Shown: positions 1 to 6,525, counted from the stretch's first letter. The stretch is 23,225 nt of DNA from DATKHF01 sp035510355 (GCA_035510355.1 DATKHF010000002.1:1-23225); one strand, 5' to 3'. A program made the numbers and translations. The notes: generated by a model from the letters alone, not told the origin.

Positions 1-89
1 TCTTCGGCCTTTCTAAACCAAGCCAGTCTAATCCTAGCTCCATACACTTGAAGCTGCTTCTGTGTCATTGTTCTTGTACTCACTTTCAT
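1..89 (-). CDS. Hypothetical protein, N-terminal part only
   Basis: An open frame runs off the left edge of the window. It starts at ATG 89-87 behind a strong Shine-Dalgarno (AGAAAGGAG, 92-100 on the complement). The visible 29 residues begin MKVSTRTMTQ and are basic and rich in Gln, Arg and Lys. No family can be assigned from so little. The good ribosome site and open frame make it a likely real gene. It has the same orientation as the recombinase operon and lies beyond its 3' end. Confidence 0.6.
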   Translation of the reverse strand, partial: MKVSTRTMTQKQLQVYGARIRLAWFRKAE

Positions 90-99
90 TACTCCTTTC

Positions 100-373
100 T
101 ATTGTATTGAAAGTGTCCAAGATGTTCGGTGCCTTAAGACATGAACCGCTTTTGAGATTGACATTTTTTTGATTACTTTTCCCGCATTTAGAACACCACT
201 TTTATGCCCTCTATATTATATATAGATAGGGGGGAATATTTAGGGCATATTAACAGATTGAATGACAGCCAAACTATTTGATCTGGGCGTCAAGTAATTT
301 TAGAGACACTTTTGACCGACATTCGAGGCGTACTATGTGGGGTATAGACAACTATTCTGTGGAATAGATTAAT
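100..373. other. Palindrome-rich noncoding stretch beside the recombinase gene (candidate attachment site or oriT)
   Basis: No gene is seen in 100-373. It contains an 8-bp inverted repeat, TATGCCCT (203-210) and AGGGCATA (242-249). Nested inside is a second one, CTATAT-TAT-ATATAG (211-225), followed by a G run (229-234). A perfect 12-bp palindrome, TAGATTAATCTA (365-376), straddles the recombinase stop codon. Large serine recombinases usually have their attP next to their own gene, so an attachment site here is plausible. No core can be named from a single junction. Confidence 0.4.
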
Positions 374-1975
374 CTAGTTCGAATCTCTCATCCTCAGCCA
401 TGAGAGACGAAGACGTTCAAAGGCCACCTTTTGCCTCTGTTGTGGAAGAGTCGGAAGGTTTAGGTATTCAGCTTCAAGCTCAGGATAAGCCTCTGCGATG
501 TGTTCTAGGAACGGGAACGATGTTATTTGGAGCTTACCGTTCATAAGTATGGGGTTTTGCCCCAAGTTCGATAGCACTTCTTTTTTAGCTTGAATATCAC
601 CGCCTATAAACTTCTCACGCCCGTGAACAGCCAACTCTAGAAACTCTACTGTACTGTCGTACCAGTTATCGGCTCTTTCTTTAGTTTCGACTAATTCCTT
701 CTCTAATTGTTTTATTTCTTTGTCCAGATCTTTTTTCTCTTCTTTAAACTGTTCGTCATCTATAAGCTCTTTAGCGGCCATCTTAATAAGTCGCTTCATT
801 TCCTTGTGGGCAGCCTCGATAGCCTTATTTTGAGTCTCTAAGATATTGTTTATGTCGGTAGTTTCAATCTCATTATTTTGCTCAAGTGTTTCAAGTGCCC
901 ACTCCTTAAATTGGGGCAATATTGTGTACTTTCCGAGTAATTGTATAAATTGTTGCTCTAGAGTGCCTTCAGTAACATATTTGGTTTGCGAGCAGCCACG
1001 AGCTCCAGTACAGTGGTAATAAGTATAAGTTTTGCTTGTTCCGTTCTTATAACGCTTTGTTTTCTCTTCGGCGGTTATCATGCAACCACACTCACCGCAA
1101 TGTAATAATGGCCTAAAGGTAAACTCTTTCTTGGTGTTATAAATACGAAAATCTTTGCGACCTAAAATACTCTGAACATGATTGAACTCATCCATAGTTA
1201 CCATTGCGGGATAAGATGCGTCCTCGTACTCGCTGGCAGAACCAGGTATTGGAATTTTTCCGGCATATCGAATGTTGGTAAACATATTATAGATAGCATT
1301 TCGTGATACATACCCACTAGAGTATCGCTTGTTGCCTCTTGTACGATAACCCCACTGATTATTAGCAACGTCTGTTACTTCGGGCACACTATATTCACCT
1401 GTAAGCATTAAGTCCCACATCTGACGCCTAAGATTAAACCTTACTTCATCTTTTGCCATAATGGTTCGACTAGAATCATTAGGGTTCAATACATTTATGT
1501 AACCCTCTAGAGCCCTTCCTGTAAGCTGACCACTCTTGCGACGTTCCTCGTTTCCACGCTTCACATCTTTACTAAGCTTAGACGAATAATATTGTGAGTG
1601 GCTCATGACATTTTGTAGCATCATTATGCCCTCTGGCGAGTTATCAAAAAAGTATGAACCAAATTTCAGATCTTTAATTAGACCAGTACGTATGCCGTAA
1701 GTAATGACTGCTGCATCAACCTCATTACGGGATAATCTATCTGGGTGCCATGCTACTATGCCATCTGCCTCATTGTCACGAAGCATTTGCATCATTTCCT
1801 CAAAGTCAGGCCTACCGGGCTTGAAAGCACTCATACTCTCTTCGAGCCACTTAACAACACTTATGTCTGGGAAAAGCTCTTTAATCTTACGTTTCTGAGC
1901 AGGTATAGACAGCGTTTGACGTTCCACGCTTTCGGTAGATTTTCGGATATATGCTACGTATCTTAATTTACTCAT
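374..1975 (-). CDS. Large serine recombinase (site-specific integrase)
   Basis: A 533-aa large serine recombinase that would integrate or excise the mobile element by cutting and rejoining DNA at short att sites. The N-terminal resolvase domain (about 1-150) has the Y-x-R-x-S motif with catalytic Ser13 (YIRKS) and the conserved DRLSR segment. A recombinase domain (about 150-275) follows. A zinc ribbon comes next, with CxxC at 293/296 and Cys at 322 and 328. A charged coiled coil (about 380-445) completes this subclass layout. The frame is open 14 codons further upstream, but ATG 1975 is chosen. It has AGGAAA a few bases upstream, and the protein then starts directly on the catalytic fold (MSKLRYVAYIRKS). 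It lies downstream of the ATPase gene in the same orientation, at the end of the accessory module. Family assignment is secure; target site is unknown. Confidence 0.93.
   Translation of the reverse strand: MSKLRYVAYIRKSTESVERQTLSIPAQKRKIKELFPDISVVKWLEESMSAFKPGRPDFEEMMQMLRDNEADGIVAWHPDRLSRNEVDAAVITYGIRTGLIKDLKFGSYFFDNSPEGIMMLQNVMSHSQYYSSKLSKDVKRGNEERRKSGQLTGRALEGYINVLNPNDSSRTIMAKDEVRFNLRRQMWDLMLTGEYSVPEVTDVANNQWGYRTRGNKRYSSGYVSRNAIYNMFTNIRYAGKIPIPGSASEYEDASYPAMVTMDEFNHVQSILGRKDFRIYNTKKEFTFRPLLHCGECGCMITAEEKTKRYKNGTSKTYTYYHCTGARGCSQTKYVTEGTLEQQFIQLLGKYTILPQFKEWALETLEQNNEIETTDINNILETQNKAIEAAHKEMKRLIKMAAKELIDDEQFKEEKKDLDKEIKQLEKELVETKERADNWYDSTVEFLELAVHGREKFIGGDIQAKKEVLSNLGQNPILMNGKLQITSFPFLEHIAEAYPELEAEYLNLPTLPQQRQKVAFERLRLSWLRMRDSN
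384..407. repeat. 8-bp inverted repeat at the 3' end of the recombinase gene
   Basis: TCTCTCAT (384-391) and ATGAGAGA (400-407) are perfect inverted copies around an 8-nt loop. They lie inside the last codons of the recombinase gene. On the minus-strand transcript this would form a hairpin just before the stop codon. No T-tract follows, so it is not a classic terminator. On the plus strand the same bases are part of a stretch resembling a tRNA 3' end (see findings). Confidence 0.45.
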
Positions 1976-2003
1976 ATTTTTCCTAACTAAAAGGACAGCT
2001 CCC

Positions 2004-2092
2004 GTTGACCCATACATTCCTGACGGAATTTCTGGAGGAGCTGCCCATAACAGCCAGAAATAAAAAAGCCGTCAGAATTCGAATGGGTCAAC
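2004..2092. repeat. Long interrupted inverted repeat upstream of the recombinase gene
   Basis: Three blocks pair in order across this stretch. They are GTTGACCCAT (2004-2013) with ATGGGTCAAC (2083-2092), CTGACGG (2020-2026) with CCGTCAG (2069-2075), and TTTCTGG (2029-2035) with CCAGAAA (2054-2060). The structure lies between the ATPase gene and the recombinase start. It could be an RNA stem in the recombinase leader, a terminator/attenuator, or a recombinase binding site. Confidence 0.6.
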
Positions 2093-2117
2093 ACAGTCAT
2101 TATATACCTACGTCAAA

Positions 2118-3428
2118 CTATTTAATATTTTCTGCATTAGGCCATATCTCTTCAATAGCTTTATGTATTTCGTTATTTGTATTGCTTATTTCATTTACCC
2201 CACCACCTGACTCACTATTGTTTGCGATATTGGGGTAGACGAGTCTAGCACGCTTATCATTTGGGTCTTGCTCTTCGGTTATCAATCCTGCTTGGTTGAG
2301 CATTGGTAAAATTTGTTGGCGAAGCGAAATAGCGTCCATCATGCGTCCGTATACTTTATAATGCTTATTCATTATTTCCTGCCTCGTAATACCAAGTATG
2401 CCAGTCATATCGGCAAAATCTGGGGTACGGTCACCGTTTTTTTCTTTAAAAGCAGTCAAAATAACATCCTCGTAAAGCCGGTAGACATACGGCGGAATGT
2501 TAAGCTCTTGAGCAATTGAGATCTTTTCCCATATTTCAAAAGCCTCATCAATGTCAGATCTTTCGGCAACAATACTATATCCTTCGTTTTTTCGTTGTCC
2601 AATATTCAGCAAGGCAAATATTTTACTTAAAGAGACCAACCTCTTAATGTCTCGCTGGTGTCTTGGCTTCAACATAGATACTGAGCCAAAAAAGCGTTCC
2701 TCGATATATCCCTGGTCTTCGACGGTTATACGAATATTTTCAATTTCCGCGTCTTTAATTGCCTGGATTCTACCTTTTAACTGTTGTCGTGGTGCATTTA
2801 GCTCCGTGTAGTCCCAGTAAGCATCACGGTCGGCCGATTTTTTAAGCGATGCTATAATACCTTCTCGTATTTTTTCTTGTGTAATCTCTGGGCTTAGTAA
2901 TAGAAATCGAGTTGCTTCCTGTTCATCCATTCTTAGACCCGCTGAACAAAAGATAACGGCCGGATATCCCCGTAAAACAATTTTCTTAGCCCTTAGCCCA
3001 TGCTTTTGCTGTTTATCGGTAATCTGTACCTTTATCTCTTTTTTGTCGTGCGATAGTAAAGGCCTCAGATGCTCTAGTAGCATTGTGTGTGGCTGGTCAA
3101 GGAATATGATGATTTTACGTGACAGATCTACTAAGTACTCCTCGGTCTCTTCGTTGTACTCTGACGCACTGTGAAAAAATGAAGTAGGACTTACGTAGCC
3201 TAGCTCCAATACATCTTCTTCGGGGAATAGTTTCGCAACCTCAATCGGAATAAAACTTTTACCCGATGAGCTAGGAGCGTTGAAACTTAGGTTAAATTGA
3301 GAGTCTTCTGTATACGCTGACAGCTGACAAAGAAATGCTACTAATTTGTTTATGTCGTCGTGTTTAATAGTTGTACCAAGAATTTGTATCAGACCCTCAG
3401 CACTTAGTGATGGGTATTTTTTTATCAT
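2118..3428 (-). CDS. P-loop ATPase, probable replication or mobilisation protein of the element
   Basis: A 436-aa protein with a Walker A motif near residues 50-58 (NAPSSSGKS) and a hydrophobic strand ending in Asp at about 105-111 (IIIFLD) that serves as a Walker B candidate. The middle has an R-rich segment ending RFLLLSPE that could carry sensor or arginine-finger residues. The C-terminal third, with an ITRQEIMNKHYK segment, looks like a helical winged-helix-type domain. I do not recognise a named family. Helicase-like replication ATPases of plasmids, phages and integrative elements are the best analogy, based on the P-loop plus DNA-binding layout and the neighbours. Its ATG overlaps the stop of the 54-aa gene (ATGA, 3425-3428), so translation is probably coupled. 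A 23-bp stretch of its C-terminal coding region recurs inverted near 7212. Confidence 0.75.
   Translation of the reverse strand: MIKKYPSLSAEGLIQILGTTIKHDDINKLVAFLCQLSAYTEDSQFNLSFNAPSSSGKSFIPIEVAKLFPEEDVLELGYVSPTSFFHSASEYNEETEEYLVDLSRKIIIFLDQPHTMLLEHLRPLLSHDKKEIKVQITDKQQKHGLRAKKIVLRGYPAVIFCSAGLRMDEQEATRFLLLSPEITQEKIREGIIASLKKSADRDAYWDYTELNAPRQQLKGRIQAIKDAEIENIRITVEDQGYIEERFFGSVSMLKPRHQRDIKRLVSLSKIFALLNIGQRKNEGYSIVAERSDIDEAFEIWEKISIAQELNIPPYVYRLYEDVILTAFKEKNGDRTPDFADMTGILGITRQEIMNKHYKVYGRMMDAISLRQQILPMLNQAGLITEEQDPNDKRARLVYPNIANNSESGGGVNEISNTNNEIHKAIEEIWPNAENIK
2196..2218 (-). repeat. 23-bp repeat, partner of 7212-7234
   Basis: This copy is inside the ATPase gene, where it encodes the SESGGGV segment near the C-terminus. 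It is inverted relative to the copy after the OB-fold gene, with one mismatch in 23. Confidence 0.8.
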
Positions 3429-3589
3429 ACTTTTTTCTCACTATTAACATCGAACTTTTCGGCCAATCTCTTTACCAACATTGCTAACGCCATACCCTGT
3501 GTTAAAGCATCTTCTTTCGATAAAGTCTCGCCGAATTTGTCGAAGTAAATTTGCTGGTATTTAGCAATCTGATTGTCAGTTAGGCGCAT
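3425..3589 (-). CDS. Small 54-aa conserved-looking protein of the element operon
   Basis: A short gene between the winged-helix and ATPase genes. It encodes 54 residues beginning MRLTDNQIAKYQQIYFDKFG. It starts at ATG 3589-3587, inside the end of the upstream gene (10-bp overlap), with GAGG shortly upstream. It ends in TGA overlapping the ATPase ATG by four bases. The composition is helical and charged. Similar short KYQxIYFxKFG-type proteins occur beside replication and mobilisation genes in other bacteria, which is a memory-based comparison and not a search result. The two overlaps make it very likely a real gene; its function is unknown. It may act as a small partner or regulator of the ATPase. 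Confidence 0.75.
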   Translation of the reverse strand: MRLTDNQIAKYQQIYFDKFGETLSKEDALTQGMALAMLVKRLAEKFDVNSEKKV

Positions 3590-3948
3590 AATTTGACCTC
3601 TTTTCTTCTACTACTTTCGAGTAACGCCGGTATTGCCGAGCTATTAAGTCGGAAATTCCGTGATGATGGTATTCCAGCTCGTTTGACACCAACCAGATTA
3701 TGTCTAACTAATACTTTTACCGCTCTTTGCTGCTGGGCCAGACTTAACCCAGTTGCTTCTTTTAGGACTGCAACAGTTTGAGGCGACCAGCTAGCGCTTT
3801 CTGTCTTATTGCTGTTATGGTGAATCAAATAGCTAAGCACTATCCCTGCATTCACCGAACCCAGAGCCTTACTAAGTTCTGGCTGATAGTTATATTTTTG
3901 ATGTTGATTGCTCAACCTAGATGTTGAGTCTGATTTAAGTTCCTCCAT
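3580..3948 (-). CDS. Winged-helix DNA-binding protein, first gene of the element operon
   Basis: A 122-aa protein. Residues about 20-110 have the pattern of a replication-type winged helix: YQPELSKALGSVNAGIVLSYL, then a Trp, then a recognition-helix region (KEATGLSLAQQQRAVKVLV), then a wing-like hairpin (VGVKRAGIPSSRNFRLN). Such domains occur in phage and plasmid replication organisers and transcription regulators. It starts at ATG 3948 behind a clear AAGGAG. A predicted promoter and a ~145-nt structured leader precede it. Its stop overlaps the start of the 54-aa gene. The likely role is binding an origin or promoter of the element; whether it is an initiator or a repressor cannot be told. 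Confidence 0.75.
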   Translation of the reverse strand: MEELKSDSTSRLSNQHQKYNYQPELSKALGSVNAGIVLSYLIHHNSNKTESASWSPQTVAVLKEATGLSLAQQQRAVKVLVRHNLVGVKRAGIPSSRNFRLNSSAIPALLESSRRKEVKLCA

Positions 3949-4091
3949 GGAAACTCCTTTGTTTGGAGGGCTTAAATAAAAAGCCCCAAAATTAAAACAT
4001 TTAAGCTTTTCATTTGGGACTTTGCTAACAATTGTCTTGTTTAAGCACTGGGGCTGTTATCCCCGAGAGAGGTTTTATTCTCTCTGTAGTC
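3949..4091 (-). promoter_or_regulatory. Structured 5' leader with competing stems upstream of the winged-helix operon
   Basis: On the minus-strand RNA several stems can form. They are AGAGAG/CTCTCT (plus coordinates 4066-4071 and 4080-4085), GGGG/CCCC (4050-4053 and 4061-4064), and GGGCTT/AAGCCC (3968-3973 and 3981-3986). A long-range pair, AGCCCC (3982-3987) with GGGGCT (4050-4055), excludes two of these. A CTCC next to the last stem can also pair with the GGAG of the Shine-Dalgarno. Exclusive pairings like these suggest attenuation or antisense-RNA control. Confidence 0.45.
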
Positions 4092-4097
4092 AAATGC

Positions 4098-4127
4098 ATT
4101 TTACCATATACAGTAACAATTCCACAA
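4098..4127 (-). promoter_or_regulatory. Predicted promoter of the winged-helix/ATPase operon
   Basis: On the minus strand there is an extended -10 (TGG then TAAAAT, 4098-4106) with a -35-like TTGTGG at 4122-4127 and an 18-bp spacer. It sits back to back with the plus-strand promoter at 4113-4142. The two are divergent and share their upstream DNA. Confidence 0.45.
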
Positions 4128-4142
4128 GCCAGACAGTATAAT
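4113..4142 (+). promoter_or_regulatory. Predicted promoter of the surface-protein pair
   Basis: A perfect TATAAT (4137-4142) is preceded at 18 bp by GTAACA (4113-4118), matching four of six -35 positions. Transcription would start near 4149, exactly where the first hairpin of the leader begins. It is divergent from, and overlaps, the promoter of the winged-helix operon. Confidence 0.5.
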
Positions 4143-4148
4143 GTTCGC

Positions 4149-4320
4149 AGGTGGTTAAGCCACTTCGACCTAAACCGTAAGGCATGGTCGAAAATCTATC
4201 GAAAAGTTTGAGCTCGTCGTCAGAGCCTTCTTTTCGATAGTTGTAACTGGAAACGGTTGCAGGTGCGTAAGCATCGCTGGCGGCGGGCTTTTATGTTACC
4301 GCGCAGCCCAAGCAAAGGAT
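4149..4320 (+). ncRNA. Structured leader RNA with predicted pseudoknot (riboswitch-like), class not recognised
   Basis: Consecutive stems fill the ~175 nt between the predicted start and the gene. They are GTGG/CCAC (4151-4163); TTCGACC/GGTCGAA (4164-4192) enclosing CC-GTAA-GG; an 11-bp stem CTATCGAAAAG/CTTTTCGATAG (4196-4206 and 4230-4240) with inner GCTC/GAGC; and GGTGC-GTAA-GCATC (4262-4275). Next to the gene is an H-type pseudoknot, GCGG (4280-4283) with CCGC (4299-4302) interleaved with GGGCT (4285-4289) and AGCCC (4305-4309). The Shine-Dalgarno AAAGGA (4314-4319) follows at once, so folding could control translation. It matches no riboswitch consensus I know. Confidence 0.55.
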
Positions 4321-4325
4321 TTAAC

Positions 4326-5036
4326 ATGCAGCTACAAAAGAAATTACTACGTAAGCTAAAGGGCTTCCGCAAAGGCAATAAGCGGTTAATACTGGGTCTG
4401 CACCCCCTCGAAATTATAATTATCATTGTTGTTCTAGTAGGTGGTGGCGTCGGCGTGATTTATAAAGATACAGACTTTATAAGCAATCATTCCGCAAAAG
4501 TAAAATCAGCAGTCAAATCAGATGCTTCTAGTCCACCAAAGCAGGCTGCAGCTACTACGTCGAGTCCAAAACAAACAACTAGTAGTTCGACAGTAAATAC
4601 TTCTACACCAGCACAGGATAGTTCTACAACTCCTAACACAGCCCAGTCAGATGCCATAACTAAATGTGAAGCCGGAGAGCAGTTAACGCAAGGGATTGAA
4701 ACTGGTGATTATAATGTGGGTATCTCCTCTATAAGGGATAACGGAATAAGTGTAGTAGATAGCGATATCAACGAGTTACAAACACTAATTGCTGGACTTA
4801 GTACTGACCCCCCATCAACGACTCAGCAGGATGTTAATAATGAATTAAACGCCATACAAAACGTTATTGCATATTGGAATGGACAAATATCTCAAGAAAA
4901 CAACCAGATTACACAGCAGCAAGACATATCTGCCGGAGACCTTGCGACTAACTGCCCATCATTAACTCTAATCGCCGAACATCAGCTCGTACCAGCCCTG
5001 CCTGGATATACAGAGGGTAGTCCCTGGAACCCTTAG
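4326..5036 (+). CDS. Membrane-anchored exported protein, paralogue 1 (conserved Cys pair and C-terminal motif)
   Basis: A 236-aa protein with a basic N-terminus, one membrane segment (about residues 26-45, LEIIIIIVVLVGGGVGVIY) and a Ser/Thr/Pro/Lys spacer (about 55-105). A roughly 130-residue helical, Gln/Asn-rich outer domain follows. The domain has two cysteines, one at its start (KCEAG) and one just before the C-terminal motif (NCPS). The motif is EHQLVPALPGYTEGSPWNP at the very end. The next gene has the same layout and motif, so they are diverged tandem duplicates. The frame is open upstream, but ATG 4326 is chosen because AAAGGA precedes it at the right spacing. Topology suggests the C-terminal domain lies outside the cell. 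No family is recognised; a surface-adhesion or contact role is a guess. Confidence 0.8.
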   Translation: MQLQKKLLRKLKGFRKGNKRLILGLHPLEIIIIIVVLVGGGVGVIYKDTDFISNHSAKVKSAVKSDASSPPKQAAATTSSPKQTTSSSTVNTSTPAQDSSTTPNTAQSDAITKCEAGEQLTQGIETGDYNVGISSIRDNGISVVDSDINELQTLIAGLSTDPPSTTQQDVNNELNAIQNVIAYWNGQISQENNQITQQQDISAGDLATNCPSLTLIAEHQLVPALPGYTEGSPWNP

Positions 5037-5038
5037 AG

Positions 5039-5707
5039 ATGAATAAAATGAAGAAGATAATCAAAAAACTTACAATGCATAAATACTTAATGGGCGGGGC
5101 TGCGTTGCTTGTATTAGCCATGGCATCTGGGTCTGTTTATGGAGTAGCTCACTTTGAGAAAAGTAAACATCAACCACTTGTTACTAGCCCTGTGACAACC
5201 AAGCTAGTTACGAGCAAAGTTACGACACCTACACTTACACCTACAACGACAATAACACCAACTTCGGTAGCTCCTACAACTATACCCACGAAATCATCCG
5301 ATACCTCACGACCTAGTCAAACAACGAGCCTTGCGTCTTGTAATGAAGATTATTCAGACGAGATTGCAATAGAAAATAATAGCTATACGGCGGGCTTAGC
5401 TGGCCAAACTGCCGGCGTTCCTGACATTCAAAGTTCAATCAGTAGCATTAACTCAGAAATTGCTCAATATAACAGCGACCAGGATCCTTCATGGCTGAGT
5501 TCAATAGCAAGTCTTACGTCAGGGGTAAACTCAGAGATAACAAACTCTAACTCTATGGTGAGTAGCCAAAACGATGAGATAAATAGTGACTACCAGGACT
5601 TTCTGTATGGTTTTGCAAATGTAAGCCACTGCTCAAATCCTGGGCCAGAGCATCAACTTATACCATTGTTACCTGCTTATACTACTGGTGCTGTTTGGAT
5701 CCCATAA
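5039..5707 (+). CDS. Membrane-anchored exported protein, paralogue 2 (conserved Cys pair and C-terminal motif)
   Basis: A 222-aa protein starting two bases after the stop of paralogue 1, so the two are almost certainly co-transcribed. It has a Lys-rich N-terminus, a membrane segment (about 15-37, GGAALLVLAMASGSVYGVA) and a Thr/Pro/Ser spacer (about 45-98). The outer domain has a Cys at its start (ASCNEDY) and one before the end (HCSNPG), then the closing motif EHQLIPLLPAYTTGAVWIP. Only the membrane layout, Cys spacing and closing motif are shared with paralogue 1; the middle is strongly diverged. A second ATG at 5048 (MKKIIKK) is an alternative start, and neither has a strong ribosome site. 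The function is unknown. Confidence 0.78.
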   Translation: MNKMKKIIKKLTMHKYLMGGAALLVLAMASGSVYGVAHFEKSKHQPLVTSPVTTKLVTSKVTTPTLTPTTTITPTSVAPTTIPTKSSDTSRPSQTTSLASCNEDYSDEIAIENNSYTAGLAGQTAGVPDIQSSISSINSEIAQYNSDQDPSWLSSIASLTSGVNSEITNSNSMVSSQNDEINSDYQDFLYGFANVSHCSNPGPEHQLIPLLPAYTTGAVWIP

Positions 5708-6013
5708 AAGTTAGCAATGCACAGACAATACTCTTTTTTATAGTGATGCGTGTTTTACAGATACCAAAATTTTAGAGAATGAGCTAATACTTATAGTACC
5801 TCTGTTTAGACACGCGCATATATACTCGATATACGAATAGATATACTAAGCATTCTTTATTCGTGGTCGCTTACATATCTCTAAATTTGTAAATATCAAA
5901 TGAATGCTTAAGAATTACTTGAATTGACACATGTCATTAATTATTTTATATATAGTCTGACTTTATACAACACATTCTATTGATGTAGTCTAGTCTCACT
6001 ACCTTGCTAATGT
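5708..6013. other. AT-rich intergenic stretch between convergent genes
   Basis: No protein-coding gene is seen. The stretch is AT-rich with many TATA-like runs (5817-5850). It contains one consensus-like plus-strand promoter, listed separately, with no plus-strand gene after it. A T-run at about 5732-5739 follows the surface-protein pair, but no convincing stem precedes it. Confidence 0.5.
5924..5952 (+). promoter_or_regulatory. Near-consensus orphan promoter with overlapping TGACA-N2-TGTCA palindrome
   Basis: TTGACA (5924-5929), a 17-bp spacer and TATATA (5947-5952). The palindrome TGACA-CA-TGTCA (5925-5936) overlaps the -35 and could be an operator. No plus-strand gene follows; transcription would run antisense into the gene at 6014-6520. 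Confidence 0.5.
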
Positions 6014-6520
6014 TTATCCGATTGAGTGTTGGATAGTAGCCTTAATCTTTTTTCTAGGTGTTGCAAGGCCTCTAGTGACATTAAAGGTATAGTTCTGATT
6101 GTTATCTATTGTACGGTTATCTTGGTAGTTGTGATTATTCTTAAGTAAAAAGATGATAAATGGCCAATTCTTAGCAGTAAGTCCTTCCTCGACTAAATTG
6201 GCCTCTATGATTTCGTTCCTTTTTTTTAGTAAATCCTGCGTGAGGGGCTTGTTACCATTTAAGCCGAGCCAGTATTCAAACTTGGCCTTGCTATATTCTA
6301 GTAATTTGTATAACTGTATCTGGGATTTGATGTTGGGGTTCGATTCTAGAAGTCCTAGTTGATGTGTTAGTTCAGCATTTAACCATGTACTATCGTACTT
6401 ATTTTCTTCAGTATTTGTTTGGAGTGAGTTCGGAGTATTCTCGGAGTTTTCTAATACTACTCCTTTATCAGTATTTACTACCCCTGTTGATGATTTAATT
6501 ATCAAATTAGTTTTTGTCAT
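6014..6520 (-). CDS. Small-terminase-like / DNA-packaging-like protein
   Basis: A 168-aa soluble protein. The N-terminal 50 residues are Asn/Thr/Ser-rich and probably disordered. The region about 75-140 ends in AKNWPFIIFLLKNNHNYQD, resembling the FLLKN-xx-GYxD signature of small terminase-like proteins in phages and mobile elements, where a helix-turn-helix recognises DNA. A basic tail follows (RKKIKATIQH). No large terminase or capsid gene is in the window, so it may be an element-specific DNA-binding protein and not a packaging subunit. It starts at ATG 6520 with no ribosome site; TATAAT lies six bases upstream, suggesting a leaderless mRNA. The family call rests on the C-terminal motif only. 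Confidence 0.6.
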   Translation of the reverse strand: MTKTNLIIKSSTGVVNTDKGVVLENSENTPNSLQTNTEENKYDSTWLNAELTHQLGLLESNPNIKSQIQLYKLLEYSKAKFEYWLGLNGNKPLTQDLLKKRNEIIEANLVEEGLTAKNWPFIIFLLKNNHNYQDNRTIDNNQNYTFNVTRGLATPRKKIKATIQHSIG

Positions 6521-6525
6521 GTCTA

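Noticed and set aside
378..400. A genuine tRNA gene ending at 400
   Set aside because: Only the 3' portion resembles a tRNA. The T-stem 5' strand pairs at two of five positions, and no acceptor or anticodon arm lies upstream. It is kept only as a possible attachment-site trace.
4149..4320. Cyclic-di-GMP, TPP or cobalamin riboswitch
   Set aside because: A CCTAAACC segment recalls the c-di-GMP type, but the rest of that consensus is missing. No TPP or cobalamin core is present.
4257..4325. Upstream extension of the first surface protein from TTG 4257
   Set aside because: It runs through the predicted pseudoknot, and a good Shine-Dalgarno precedes ATG 4326.
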